A stretch of 64,000 bases of DNA from positions 19,824,148 through 19,888,147 of the forward strand of contig NC_082687.1 of NCBI RefSeq assembly GCF_949987515.2. Direction: 5' to 3'. The notes beneath the pieces were generated by a model, which was not told the origin of the DNA, did not search any database, and saw only the letters and a program-made list of their open reading frames with translations. Both the position numbers and the translations under genes were made by a program. This document shows, piece after piece, positions 11,718-24,705 of the stretch (position 1 is its first letter; each line of letters opens with the position of its first letter). This stretch comes from Delphinus delphis. Taxonomy: Eukaryota; Chordata; Mammalia; Artiodactyla; Delphinidae.

Positions 11718-12187
11718 GGTAACTGTTTTCATTTGCCGGGGCTGCCATAACAAAGTACCACCCACTAGGGGGTTTAAACAACAGAAATGTATGGTCTCAC
11801 GGTTCTTAAGGCTAGAAGCCCAAGATCAAGGTGTGCATAGCGTTAGTTCTTTCTAAGGGCTGTGAGGGAAAATCTGTGTCACGTCTCTTTCCTAGCTTTT
11901 GGTGGTTTGATGGCAATCAGCATTCCTTGGCTTGTAGAAGCATCATCCCAATCTGCTTTTATCTTCTCTTAGCATTCTTCCTCTGGGCGGATCTGTGCCC
12001 AAATTTCCCCTTTTCATAAGAACACTAGTCATAGTGGATTAGGAACACACTCTTCTCCCGTCTGACCTCATTTTAACTAATTACACCTGCAATGACCCTA
12101 TTTTTAAATAAGATCACATTCTGAGATACTGAGGATTAGAACTGCAACATATCTTTTTTTGTGGGGACACAATTCAACTTGTAACAG
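11718..12187 (-). mobile_element. MLT1-type MaLR LTR
   Basis: It runs from 'ggggctgccataacaaagta' through 'ttaaacaacagaaatgtatg', 'ttccttggcttgtagaagca' and 'tgacctcattttaactaatt' to 'acacaattcaac'. That is near full length for an MLT1 LTR in reverse. Confidence 0.8.
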
Positions 12188-13089
12188 TAGTAAAACAGCT
12201 GTTCCAGACATCACATCTACACACAATGTCTCAAATAAGTAAAGGGTATCTCTTCTTTTTAAGAAACTTCCCAGCACACACTGTCCTGTCTCAGGGATCA
12301 GAAACTGTGTCATATGCCTGAACAGTCACTGGTGAAGTGGTTGGAATTGCTGGGATTTGGAGGTGGGATGCTCCAGAGAATACAATGACCACTTTGACTG
12401 ACAGCCAAAGGGAAGTAACATCACAAGATATTAAGTGTGTCAGTTATTATGTTCTCCTAAATTTTTCTGTCCTCTACGTTATGAACTTTTCTCCTTTTTT
12501 TCTAATTGCATTTATTAGGTTTTTTTTAGAATAAATGTTCACTGAAGAAAATTGAGAAAATGTTAATATTTTACCAAGAACCAATTTAAAATAGCTCATA
12601 ATGCCACAAACAGAGATACCCCCTACTAACGCATTAGAAAATATCTTTCCCATCTGTATATACTATACATACATCCATATATAAAGAAAAATTGGGATTA
12701 CAGAGGGCATACTGCTGAGTAGCCTCTGCTTTTTTTCAGTTAATATTAATTTAATTGTTTACATTGCCTTTCTCAGTGTATTAGAAGTAATCGTATTATC
12801 TAGAAACACCCCACCTCCAGTATATTTACACTCTACAGTGGTGTAAATGATACCAAAATGTATGCACTTGGGATCAAGGGAAATCAATTAAGTAGATACA
12901 GTGTAAATGACAGCAGTGTATTGATATCAAAAGTATCATTCTGGTCATCCCAAAAGCATCATTTAGTATTATTAATTGCAAAAGTGTTCCATCTCAAGTT
13001 AAGTCACGGAGGGAAGTTCTTGATTCGAGTGATGGGAAGGGAAAAACGGTCTAGCCAGAAAGGAATTAGACTTATTCACTAAAACCAAA
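12188..13089. other. unassigned intergenic DNA
   Basis: AT-rich, no element or gene recognised. Confidence 0.4.
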
Positions 13090-13390
13090 GTCAAATAGTC
13101 AAACACAACGTCCTCTGTGAAGAATTGCCTGACTGATTCCCACTCCAGCCTAAAGAAAATTCTCCCACTTGTGCTCAATTACTATTTGCTGCGTGTCTGT
13201 CTGTCTGATTGCTGGTGTCCTCTATCGTAACACCTATGAGTTGTGGTATCATTGGTTTTTATGTGACTATTCCCTCACGATCCTCCTGAGAGCAAACATG
13301 AGATGATTCATCTTTGTATCCTCTGGGCCTTGAATGTATGTTTTATTGAACAAATGAACGAATTCTTTCATTCACAGGACAAGCTCAGAA
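13090..13390 (+). repeat. L2 LINE 3' region
   Basis: It reads 'cctctgtgaagaattgcctg', 'ttcatctttgtatcctctgg' and a 'gaacaaatgaacgaatt' tail, as in L2 3' ends. Confidence 0.6.
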
Positions 13391-14236
13391 ATTTTTTTCT
13401 CATTCCCTGCAATGGTCTACCTTATTTTTACAAAAACAGTTGAAGTTTGAATGGTAAACTTTTAAAGTTTTAGTTGGAAAAAAGTGAAATGTAATTATTC
13501 CAACACTAACCTGGATATTATGCTTAAGTATTAGTGATGCATGTGCCTAAAAAAGCCAGGTGTCTATAAAAATCAAGTGATAACTTGACAACCAGGTGAT
13601 GGTTGCTAAGAAACTGCATTTTTCTGTGAACACATGGTGTATGAAGTATGGCCTAGATTCATATCCTACATAAAACATCTTCCTCAGAGTTATCTAAAGA
13701 GTCTCATTTTGCATGGCTTGTCAAGGCATATAAGTGACTTTTTCTGCTGTCCTGCTCCTGCTATTAAAAATCATGATTCTATACATAGAATATTATTTCA
13801 TCACCATGACCTGTTCTGGACTCCAGGTTGTTTAAATTACAGACTAAGGCCCTCTTCAGCTCCAAGCATATCAGTGACATCAAATGTTACCCTCTCCTTT
13901 GGTCACCACTGAGGAACAACCACGGCTTCTGACGGACTAGCAGTGCTAAACACAAAAATTAAAATATCTACAATGTTTCTGTATTCCAAAGTGAAATAAT
14001 AATGAACGAGGTTATCTGCAAGTTTTGAAGGACTTTTGTTCACCACTAGAGGAACATAACGGAGATTTTGCTATATTCTGCCCCAAATAGGAAGTTGACT
14101 CCAAATCCTGACGGCAGGGGGCAGGAGGGGATGTTGTCCAAAAAGTACTTAGGGACTGTGCTAAATTTAAGTGCTAGAAATTGTGTTTACAATAAATATC
14201 TCAATATTTAACTGCTGTATTAGTTAGAAAGTTTGG
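13391..14236. other. unassigned intergenic DNA
   Basis: The open frame at 13634-13912 shows no family features. No repeat recognised. Confidence 0.4.
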
Positions 14237-14386
14237 TAAAGCACAAGGAACTATATTCAATATCCTGTTATAAACCATAATGGAAAAGAGTATGAAAAAG
14301 AATATATCTCAAAAACCGAATCACTTTGCTGTACACCAGAAACTAACACAGCATTGTAAATCAAGTATGCTTCAATAAAAAAAGAA
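14237..14386 (+). mobile_element. L1 3' end
   Basis: It reads 'gcacaaggaactatattcaa', then 'tttgctgtacaccagaaac', and ends in a poly-A. Confidence 0.85.
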
Positions 14387-15407
14387 AGTTTTCATTTCGA
14401 GTAACACAAACTCAAATTATCTAAAGCCAAAAGAAAAAAGGACTTAATATTGAAATAACTTGGATAACTCACAAAATTGAAGGAACTGCAGAGAAAATAG
14501 AAACACACTGGGGATGTCAGAGACTACAACCATGGACAACTTAATGACAACTCTCTCTCTCTACCCCAGTCTCTACTCTGTCATCTTCTCTCTGAGCTTC
14601 AGTCTCATTTTCCCAGGTTTCTCCTCATGCCAAGGAGCACCGGAGCCACATTCAAAGGCAAGAGCTCTGGCTGTTCCCCTCCAATGTGGGAAGTTCTGCG
14701 GAAAGGTTATGATTGACCTAGCCTAGGTGACCTCCTAGCTCGTGCGGGGCACGGGGGGGTGGGCAGTGGTTGGAAGGCCCTCTGGAACCACTGAGGATGG
14801 AGCCGCCAGATTCTGTGAGGAAGAATGAAGCCATTACAAGAAAGGCAGAGTCAACGTGAGTAAGAAAATCAACAGAAGTCCCTGACTCCAAACATGTTGG
14901 TAATTTAATATCACTTTCACCAGTTTTGTCACTGCAAAGGTAGAGGGCAACTCCACCCTTATTTTATAAATATTGTCCCTAATATTCACTATTCTAAAAT
15001 GTTTTGAACATTTTTCACCCTAAAACACCAAGGACTCGCTATGATAGCACAGGTGATTGTTCTCCCATGTGTCCTTCTATAAAATGCTTACGTGAAATTC
15101 TGAGGTTTAGTTTTTGCAAATTAAAAGACTTTTTATTGAAAGACAAAAAGCAAAGGTGGAGAAAGGAGAAAAATGTATATGACATACCTTCCCAACAATT
15201 TCTAAGATTTCCAAAATCAGTGTTTCTAAGTTCATTAACAATCCCACATTTCATTATAAGAATAACAACGTTAAGGCTAACAGAATGACTCCCAAAGGAA
15301 AAATATTATTCAGAGGTGTCTGCTGCAAGCAGGAGGAGCCTCCCCTCAGCTCTATGGTTATAAGCTGGGTCCCTGTTTTATCTCTCAGATATGCCTCATA
15401 ATAATTC
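14387..15407. other. unassigned intergenic DNA
   Basis: No recognised element or gene. A small CT-rich patch lies near 14550. Confidence 0.4.
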
Positions 15408-15420
15408 AGAGTACATTTTT

Positions 15421-15625
15421 TTTTTTTTTTTTTGCGATATGCGGATCTCTCACTGTTGTGGCCTCTTCCGTTGCGGGGCACAGGCTCCAGACACGCAGGC
15501 TCAGCGGCCATGGCTCACGGGCCCAGCCGCTCCGCGGCACGTGGGATCTTCCCGGACCGGGGCACGAACCCGTGTCCCCTGCATCGGCAGGCGGACTCTC
15601 AACCACTGCGCCACCAGGGAAGCCC
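15421..15625 (-). mobile_element. CHR-type SINE, full length
   Basis: TSD cagagtacatttt at 15408-15420 and 15626-15638. The body runs from gcgatatgcggatctctc to gccaccagggaagcccc. Confidence 0.95.
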
Positions 15626-15638
15626 CAGAGTACATTTT

Positions 15639-17430
15639 AAGGGAAGGAATATGTTACATCTACATGGGAAAAAATCTCATAAGTCACAAACTGTTTATTC
15701 AGTAAGCATTTATAGAAATATATTCACTCTTCCCCACCTAGAATCTGTCTTTGTTTTAAAAGAACTGATATTTAAGGAACTGTTGCCTCATAAATAGTTG
15801 GGATCTTTTATCAATTTTAAAGATATGTATCTGCCGGAAGTATAAATCTACTTCATAGCTAGTCTCTCAAAAATCCTAGATATTTTTCTTTGTTTGAATA
15901 GTTACTCATACAAATTAATCTAACCTAATTCCATCCAGTTAACTTAAGAGCATTTAATGCATATTTTCCAATCATCTTTAGTACCTACAAATTTTCAGTT
16001 TGCTCCCAAATCATACTAACTCTACTTCCATTTACCCACTTTAGTGTCTTACTCTCTCCCCCGAATTCACAATAAGACATCTACTGCTGATCAGTCAGTC
16101 ACAACAAAAACAAATGGCCCACTCAAACTAGGATAAGGTGAGACAGGTCCATTTACTTACAAATGATCTAATTATAAAAAATTCAAGTGGGACTTGGGGA
16201 AACCCCAGCATGAATCTAGGGCAAACTGCAGCAGAACGGTTACTACCCCTGGGTCAAAGGGATAGAGAGAGCGTAATTGCCAGAAGCAAAGGAAAGGAGC
16301 CATAGACTGGTGTTGGTCCAGCAACTATTGGTTAGATGAGCTAGGTATAGAAATTGAGTAAGCATTTATAATTTTCAATAGCAATTCAATAAAATAATTG
16401 TATGTCTGATGTTTCCCATAATAAAAATGGTTTTGATTATGTCTTTATTTTTAATTTTATTTCATTTTTCTAGTAATTCCTTTGCATTCTATTTACAAAA
16501 GTACCAACCTGTGGCAAATTGGAAATAAGAAAGTGGCCCTTCACCACAGAGAGTAGAAGATCTGGATCTCCAGAACCAAAGATAGTTCTGGAGAAGGATT
16601 TCTGGAGAGGAGCTGCCCTTCAGTTGAGCAACAGACAGCCCAACGGAACCCAGTGGAAAGATAGTCAAGGAAATTGATGCCCTACCCTCACTCTCCTTTC
16701 TCCCTCCAATCCCCTGTTAAGTTCCCCATTGTCTAAACACTTTGAGGTCCACATAGGTCAGTCCTCTGAGACAAAGAGCAGGATACAAAAGGGCGGAGAG
16801 TGAATCTCTTTTCTGTGCAATTGAAAAATTTATGGCCCAAACATAGCAAATGCACAAAGTCCCATCATCACAGAGAATGTCATTTTGGTCACACTCTGTG
16901 TGCCACTTATCAATGTATTGCCTCTCAGCTCCAGATTCTCCCTTCAATACATCCTCTGCCCTAACAGAATTCCCTTAGCATCTCTCCTGTGCAGTGAACA
17001 GCACATTGAACTTTCTCACCAGAGAGCCCTGGGGGATATAGCAAGAGGAAGGGGCTCTCCTTTTGTTTGCAGGTGCTGCATGGGGTCAGCGGTGAGAGTG
17101 GGAGGACTTTGGTCACACTCTGCTCCAACCACACACCCAGAGCATATGGTCCCTCTGCAAGGGCTCAGCCCCAGCCGTGCCTGGTATTAAAACTAGAACC
17201 GATTTCACAGGGCTGTTTTAAAAGTGCATGTGTAATCCATATATTGACCTGCAGTTCTCTCAGGGTAAACCAGTAACAACTTTGATTTTATTCCCCACTT
17301 GCTTGGGGGATGGGACCAGGTAGCCTTTCTACCCCTGAATGAAACTTGATCTGGAACAATGACTGTTCTGACACAAAACTCTGGAGGAATATAAAGTCCT
17401 ACAATCGCTTTAATATAGTCTCAGATCATA
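15639..17430. other. unassigned intergenic DNA
   Basis: Mixed composition. The stretch 16090-16680 reads like a diverged old repeat that I cannot name. Open frames near 16717 and 16885 lack features. Confidence 0.35.
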
Positions 17431-17444
17431 AAATATACACAGTA

Positions 17445-17645
17445 CTCTATATAAAATAGATAACCAATAAAGACCTACTGTACAGCACAGGGAACTATAC
17501 TCAATATCTTGTAATAACCTATAATGGAGGAGAATGTATATGTGTATATATATACTGAACCACTTTGCTGTACACCTGAAACTAACACAACACAGTAAAT
17601 CAATTATAGTTCAATAAAAATTTTTGAAAAATTAAAAAATATATA
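17445..17645 (+). mobile_element. L1 3' end
   Basis: It reads 'ctgtacagcacagggaacta', 'ctttgctgtacacctgaaac' and 'tagttcaataaaaa', with a short TA run inside. Confidence 0.9.
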
Positions 17646-20600
17646 TAGTCTCAGGTCAATTATTGAAAGTATCCAGTCCAATATACCAATCAGTACTTCA
17701 ACCTTTATTCAAAGATAAGACTTTTAGGAAGGAATCCTTTTCTTTCTTCTCTCTTACTCCCCTGTTTGCTAACATGGCATCTGGCGCCACAAGGGTTAAG
17801 TGCTTTGATAGACCCGGGGAAAGGAGGCACAGAAAAGTTCTTATTTGATGGGTACAGTCAAAATATGACTCCGTGCCGTCTGGTTTGACTTAAAGCTGTC
17901 TGAGTACTTAAAGCTAACCCTTTTTCTTATTGGCACATTTAGGATTCTTCAGAGGGTCTCCTCCCCAATGATGTATCCTAATTCTCCAGTTGTCCCACGA
18001 AATTCAGTCCTTGGCTTTTCTAGAAGTCCACTCAGTACCGACCTTCTCTGTCCTCAACATGGCACCCTTCTTACACACGATTTTAAATTGTTCCAGACCA
18101 GATCTCTCAGCTCCCATTAGATCACACTAGGCCAAGGGGATATTCATGCGTCCTTTGTCCCAACAAACTCTAGGGCTGAAGTTCAAGCTGAATGCACCAA
18201 CACCTCTCACCTGAGAGAGTGGCCTCCAAAGCCGCCTGCCAGCCTCCTCTCAGTCTCTCTGCTTCCAGGAAGGGAGTCAGACACCAGTCCACTGTGTCCA
18301 TAACTGCAGTGGCCCCTCCTGGGCTGTCTGCAGGGCCTTCTGATGGAGTTACCACAAAATCCAGAAGGAGACAGGTTTTGTAAACTTCCTCAGCTTTGTG
18401 AGGGAGGGAAATAGTTCTGACTTGAATTCTTCCTATAAGACCTGCCCCTGTAATTCAAAATATTTCATCTTTATTTTTCTCTCCCATGACCCCTGATCAA
18501 ACATCCCTTTGGTGACCACAAGCATGGTCATAAATTATCCACGTGTTGCCCTATTGGGGTTTTCCCACAGATAGGTGTATACAGTTGTTGGACTCCCATG
18601 CACAACCGCTGCAACAGGAATTAAACCATTATATAAAGTTTAAAACATGCAAGCCCTACCCATGAAAAATATTCTTGCTGTATATATCCAAACTAAGCGA
18701 TGTAAGATTTGGTGCCACCAGTAGCTCATTTAATTATCTACAAAAATCAGATAACATTTCTGATCCAACTTAGCTTATGCTACATAGCTGTAATGACCCA
18801 TAACGAGAGAGGAAAAAAACAAATGACTTTTTAAATTTGTTTTTGCCAATTTCTACTGACAGTACTTAGTTTTACAGTTCTGGGTTTGAGCCCCATAATC
18901 AGAAGAGTTTCAAATAGAAAGATGAACGTCCATAGAGAAAAAGAGGTTTCTTTTTTGTTTTGGGGTTTCTGGTTTTCTGTTTGTTTGTTTCCTTAGAAGG
19001 TAGACCGTCCTGTGAAAAACACAAGATGTCTTCAAGGTAAATAAATAATACAACAGGCTGCGACAGAGAAACTAGAAAGTACAAGTGTGTATGAACAATA
19101 CTGTTTGTAAGGTAAGATTGGTCAGGTGGCCCAGTATAATTAAAATGGTCAAAGTATCAAGGAATTAATCTGAAAGAAGTCATGAGAATCCCTAAAAGCA
19201 GCAGTTCCCTGAGCTGGCTGTGTCAGAACCACCTAGAATGATAAGTTCCCCAAGTGAACCAGATGCAAGCCTGTCTTTACCTGACACAGTCACTCTGCTA
19301 CCCAGTATCCATCCTTCGCTTCTTCTTGGAAACAGAACCCTGACTTTATCGGTGGTAGTATATCCAGCTAAAAGCATCATTTCCCAGCTTCCCCTGCAAG
19401 TTGGTGTGGCCTGTGACTAAATCTGATACGTGACTATAAGTGGAGATTGCTGTATATTACTTCTGAGAAAGCTCCTTTAAGGGGGATGAAGAGCTAGGTG
19501 TGAAGTTTTTGCCTTTCTACCCCTTCCTCCTTCCTGCTATGTGGAATTTAGGTGGGATCTCTCTAGCAAACACTTTAGCATATAAAGTAATCTTAAAGTC
19601 AGAAGCCAAAGATTACAAGTCAAAGGAGCCGGGATTCCCAATGACCAAGGACCCGCAATGCCAGCCCTGCACTGCTTCTTCCACACTCCTTTTATAGGAA
19701 GGAAAGTGAACCTAACATGTTTACATGCCTGTTATTCTATGCTAGCGAATCCTAAATGCAACGATGCTGGCATTTTCTTGGCCTTACCAGATTCCAACAG
19801 ACGATTTTCCTTTTCACACAGCTGTAAGTTCCTCAAGAATGTCTCAGAATTAATGGAACAGGAATTTGGAGTTTTCAGTTTATCCCGCTGCCTTAGCTTA
19901 CCTGAAATTTTACTAGTAAAGTCCCTGATTGGGAGCCTCCAGTATAAGGAGTTAAATGACCATGAGAGAAGGCTCTGTGAGCACTCAGCACAGAAAGGAA
20001 GTTAAGGGCAATGCAATCTTACACAGGTATTTCAACCCACAGTTGGGGGAAGGCAGAGTGTCAGTGAGAAAGCAGATGCAGCAACATCAGTGCTAAGGAA
20101 TTTATTTATCACAGAGTTAGAACCTCTTGTATTGTCAACCTCTTGTACTGTGATGGACCTTAAATAAAACAGAGGGAGTCTGGAAATCACGGTAGCCTAC
20201 TGTTAAGAAACAAAGTGAAGACAATGCCAATCAGAGCATGGAGGACACATTGGTAGTTAATGTTCCCCTGGCACAGACCATCAATAATTAGTTCTGTTAA
20301 TACACCTACACTAATTACCTGGTAAATCAGAGCGCTCTTTGGTTCTTCACAATTAATTCATTTTTCAAAAATTTAAGCTCCTAGTTAAAGAAACCCTCTT
20401 AGATGTTGGGTTGGTAGGTTGGAAATACTAAACATCTAGAGGTCATTATGAAATGCTCTTCAGGGGCTATTATACAACTGGACTCTCACATTGGCACTGC
20501 TAAGCAACTGCTATAGAAGTGAACCTCACAGGGTCAGACTTGCAAACTGAAGAAACACAGATTATCCTGACTTACAGCAAACCAGTGTGACATCCATACA

Positions 20601-21019
20601 TCTACACACAATAACTTACACTGGTAAGGGAAAGACAATAATATTCTCATAAAAAGGAGTTGGTATTAAATACTAAGTTCAAACATGAAAGTAGTTCTGG
20701 AAACTTTGGGTGAATTTGTATTAGATATTTTCTAAGGAAAATGAAATAATAAATCTGCATAGGGTAGATTGAACCCATTTGCACTCTTCACTCTCCTCCT
20801 GCGTTAGAATTGCATGTCTATCTGCCACTTGACTCTGCAGCACCTCTTACTACACTGGCCCAACCGACATGAGCCTGAAGTGGAGCGACCCAGCAGAGTC
20901 CAGGCTGGATCTGCTCATCAGACCCGTGGGCATGAGAATAACCTGTCGCTGTGAGCCTGGGGTCTTCAGATTCTTCGGGTTGGTTGTTACTCCACATGAG
21001 TATGGTAATAGAGGTCTCC
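17646..21019. other. unassigned intergenic DNA
   Basis: About 3.4 kb without an element I can name, except a possible MER5-like scrap near 19200-19240 ('tgtcagaaccacctagaatg'). The longest open frame (19658-20005) has no recognisable domain. Confidence 0.35.
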
Positions 21020-21363
21020 TATGGTCTGAATGTTTACGTCCCCCCAAAACTCATATGTTGAAATCCTAACCCCCAAAAGATGATGATATTAGGAGGTAAG
21101 GGCTTTGGGAAATACTTACATCAAAAGGGTGGCGCCCTCATGAAGGAGATTAGTGCTCTTATAAAAGAGGCTCCAGAGAGATCCCTTGCCCTTCCACCAC
21201 CTGAGGACACAGCTAGAAGGCGCCATCTACAAACCAGACACCAAACCCGCCTGTGCCTTGAGCTTGGACTTCCAGCCTCCAGAACTGTAAGAGATATATT
21301 TCGGTTGTTTATAACCTATTCAGTCTGTGGTATTTTGCTATAGCAGCCTAAACAGACTAAGAC
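21020..21363 (+). mobile_element. MaLR-type LTR
   Basis: It begins 'tatggtctgaatgtttacgt', then 'aactcatatgttgaaatcct', 'gctcttataaaagaggct' and 'cttccagcctccagaactgt', and ends 'cagcctaaacagactaagac'. This is a near-complete sense LTR of the MST/MLT group. The open frame inside is an accident of the LTR. Confidence 0.75.
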
Positions 21364-21825
21364 AGGGTCTGATTCAGTACTCAAAAAATGCCAAATTAGT
21401 AATCATTGTTATAAAGTTCAATAACGCAAAAATAAAAGTATACACGCCCATATAACGCATTGAAATCATTTTTGGTTTGCCATACTAGCACCTTTAAAGC
21501 CTGAAATTATAAAATATTCAACTGGTATAATGAATGTCTCAGGATAAGGTATGTTGACTGATAGGTTTACATTTTGTTATCTAGGATAATTTAAATTTAA
21601 GCACGGCTTCCCATATCCTACCTTCTACCTGGAACCATAGCCTCTAATAAGTAGAAATTTTCTGTTTTGCTTTTTTGGTCTTCATACCCTATTGCCTCTG
21701 TTCTCCTCAGAGTTGAGGAAAATGGCCAAAAGATCAACACATGGAGAGAGTAACATGAAGCACCCAGACAGTCCACATATACGCTGATCTACACCAAATG
21801 AGAGTTTGTTAAACTATCTTGTTTT

Positions 21826-22031
21826 TTTTTTTTTTTTTTGCAGTACGTGGGCCTCTCACTGCTGTGGTCTCTCTCCTTGCGGAGCACAGGCTCCAGACGC
21901 GCAGGCTCAGCGGCCATGGCTCACGGGCCCAGCCGCTCCGCGGCATGTGGGATCTTCCCGGACTGGGGCACGAACCCGTGTGCCCTGCATCGGCAGGTGG
22001 ACTCTCAACCACTGTGTCACCAGGGAAGCCC
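21826..22031 (-). mobile_element. CHR-type SINE, full length (left arm of an inverted pair)
   Basis: TSD aaactatcttgtttt at 21811-21825 and 22032-22046. Relative to SLC39A8 transcription this copy is in sense orientation. Confidence 0.95.
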
Positions 22032-22131
22032 AAACTATCTTGTTTTAATATCATGTTGCAAATAGCTTCTTAACCCAGACATACAATCTGTGCTTTAAAG
22101 AGGTAAAGATTATTTCTTAAGATTGAATGTA

Positions 22132-22306
22132 GGGCTTCCCTGGTGGCGCAGTGGTTGAGAGTCTGCCTGCCGCTGCAGGGCACACGGGTTCGTGCCCCAG
22201 TCCGGGAAGATCCCACATGCTGCGGAGCGGCTGGGCCCGTGAGCCATGGCCGCTGAGCCTGCACGTCCGGAGCCTGTGCTCCACAAGGGGAGAGACCAAA
22301 AAACAA
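22132..22306 (+). mobile_element. CHR-type SINE, slightly 3'-shortened (right arm of an inverted pair)
   Basis: It starts ggcttccctggtggcgcagt and ends agagaccaaaaaacaaa, lacking the usual 3' ~30 bases. TSD aagattgaatgta at 22119-22131 and 22307-22319. It lies 100 bp from the preceding SINE, in the opposite direction. Confidence 0.95.
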
Positions 22307-22542
22307 AAGATTGAATGTAAACAGGTGAAATGATAAAAATAGATTCTATGTTTACTGATTTTAATGAACAATGATTAATATTTACAGTATTTGCTGAATA
22401 TCTTTGAAATAAACATAGCTATTTCTCTCCCTCATAATACCAAGTACATGGAAGTCACACAAAAAATACATATTAAAATGAATAACGAATGACACAATAC
22501 ATGGATTCAATGGTGTTTACTGTTTGGTCAAACAATATTCTT

Positions 22543-22548
22543 TAATTG
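22543..22548 (-). promoter_or_regulatory. candidate distal polyadenylation signal ATTAAA
   Basis: This is a common variant hexamer on the minus strand, about 1.27 kb after the stop. It is placed only by motif. Confidence 0.3.
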
Positions 22549-23774
22549 TCAGTCATAGAGTGAAATGTACATTAACATACATGTTAAATATTCATCCCAT
22601 CTGCATTATTGCTATGTGACATCATTTTATGGTCTGTAGAAAAATATAATTCCTGAGATCATTGTTGGCTTCTTTCAATCATTTTCCTCACTGTCAAATC
22701 ATCTTTCCTTAAACGACTTGGGAGTGTGAATTGGGGTTAGAACTTTCAATTATAGACCAACTTTTTGTATCTCCTAAATGAATAAACAGGCTCTATCTTT
22801 TATAAAGGGTAGAAAAATAACCATGGTGTGTGGAATTATTTTGCAAGGTATACAATATAGGAAAAATGTAGGCTGAACACAAAAGAAGTATTTTCTGAAT
22901 GTCTCTCAATCACCCATAAGGAACATAGATTTCCTAGCCAATCAGTCTTTGGCATACAGCCGTCCAGCTGTTATTTCGCATTTACTTAAAATATCCTCTG
23001 CTAAATAGTTGTGTTCATCTTTAAAAGTAAATTGCTTAAAATTACATTCAATTTCTTTCTGTAAACGAACATTTTCTTCACCTTCACAAGCAAACACATT
23101 GGATACTGAAACGTTGTTGTCACCAGCTTTACACACTGTTCTGCCGTTTGCCATGGTACAACCATAACGTAAGTCATAAGAAAGCAATTCTGGCTTTTTA
23201 CGGAATCTGGTGGAGTTTACACTAAGTCTGGACTTAGTAGGGCTAACAAAACTTTACTGATTTCAAAATTCATATTATTTCAGGATGGTTTCCAAAACAA
23301 TCCTAGAAGTCCGTAACTGAAATATAAAACAAAACAAAAGTTATGAGCAATCTTTCTCTCCTGGGTTCACTAAGGCCTTGGAATCATTTGTATCTGTGTA
23401 CCTGCTTGTGAAAGCACTAAAACAAATTAATTCAAAGAAAACCACTCTGAAACTACTTGAACATTTGATACAACCATAGAGGTTCAAAGGCTTATACGGC
23501 CTAGTCTGTATTTTTCTCCAAGTCTTGGTGTCAAAATGATTATAGAATGCGTCGTTTCTTGCTCTGTGATGATTTTTAGTGTGCATGAAACATAAAAAAA
23601 AGTGAGTATTTAACAAATACCTCATGTATCAGGCCTCTCAGGCTGGAACTGAAAAGCTTTTTGAAGGATTTTTAACAACAAATAATGGCCTATGTCACAG
23701 ATCAGAAAACCAACAATCAGCTTTCTTGACCTACAGCTGAAAACAAAATTATCTTTTAACCAAATAGGAGCTGT

Positions 23775-23784
23775 TTTATTTATT
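23775..23784 (-). promoter_or_regulatory. tandem overlapping polyadenylation signals, proximal
   Basis: The minus strand reads AATAAATAAA, two overlapping canonical hexamers about 40 nt after the SLC39A8 stop codon. Use would give an unusually short 3' UTR. Confidence 0.35.
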
Positions 23785-23821
23785 AAATGCCTTCGTTAAC
23801 AACACCATCTTTCACTTCCCA

Positions 23822-23971
<150 letters not shown>

Positions 23972-24208
23972 CTAGAGGAAAGATATATTGTTAGATAACT
24001 GTTGCCATCTTGTGGGAGAACATAAAACTGTCACTGATAGATTCCTGTGGAGGTGGGAGGGGACGAGCATTTCTCTGAGTTGTTTAGATGTTTTAGTATA
24101 GAGAGCATAACAGTGATATCCAGCCCTACTAGACATCAACAAGAAGAAAAGTACGAAAATAGTGTTCCCCAAGTGAGTCAATACAGTGGGATGGGATGTA
24201 CCTCATTT

Positions 24209-24212
<4 letters not shown>

Positions 24213-24264
<52 letters not shown>
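24213..24264. repeat. (TC)n microsatellite
   Basis: About 26 uninterrupted TC units followed by a C run, in the last SLC39A8 intron. Confidence 0.98.
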
Positions 24265-24266
<2 letters not shown>

Positions 24267-24284
24267 CCCCAGCTCTCTTCTTTG

Positions 24285-24705
24285 CTCTCTGTGCTCCGTC
24301 CACACCATTCTTTTTGGACCTCAAATGCATCCAGCCTCTTTCCATCCTCAACATCTTCACACCCACCAAAACCTCTATCTGAACGCTTTTCCCTCAAAAT
24401 GTTCAATGAGCTAAATCTTTGAAGTTTCAGCTTAAATCTTACTTTCGTCGGAAGGCTTCTCTTAGGCCCTCCTAATTTAGGTTCCCTTATTATCATCTTT
24501 CAGCATATATATTGTTTTTCCTTTCATTTCACAGTTTTTTATTTGTAATTATGTAATCATGTGTGTGATTTTGTTTGCTTGTTGAATTTCAGGTTCCCCT
24601 CTTTGTAGACAGAAGCCCCAGGAACACGGGGACTGTGCCTTTTTTGCTCCCTCCAGGGTCCACAATTTCCAAGCCTGATACAAAAATATCAATCAATAGT
24701 AGCTG
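24285..24705 (+). repeat. L2 LINE 3' region
   Basis: It has blocks such as 'agtttcagcttaaatcttac', 'gaaggcttctcttaggccct' and 'ggggactgtgcc', typical of L2. Confidence 0.6.

Larger units (their letters stand above)
22520..23821 (-). other. SLC39A8: probable SLC39A8 3' UTR
   Basis: This region follows the stop codon directly on the minus strand. It is single-copy looking, with no repeat I can name, until the SINE pair begins below 22307. A tandem AATAAA pair lies 38-47 nt after the stop, and an ATTAAA at 22543-22548 would give a UTR of about 1.3 kb. Which site is used cannot be told from sequence alone. An open frame of 81 codons at 22942-23187 lies here on the same strand but matches nothing I know. 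Confidence 0.5.

Noticed and set aside
22132..22215. tRNA gene suggested by box A- and box B-like text (ggtggcgcagtggt, gggttcgtgcc)
   Set aside because: It is the tRNA-derived head of a CHR SINE, present at every copy, and does not fold as a complete functional tRNA.
22942..23187. 81-codon open frame on the SLC39A8 strand after the stop
   Set aside because: It lies in the probable 3' UTR, has no recognisable domain and is not extended by splice sites.
24203..24496. Arg/Glu-repeat open frame on the minus strand
   Set aside because: It is the translation of the (TC)n microsatellite and adjoining L2.
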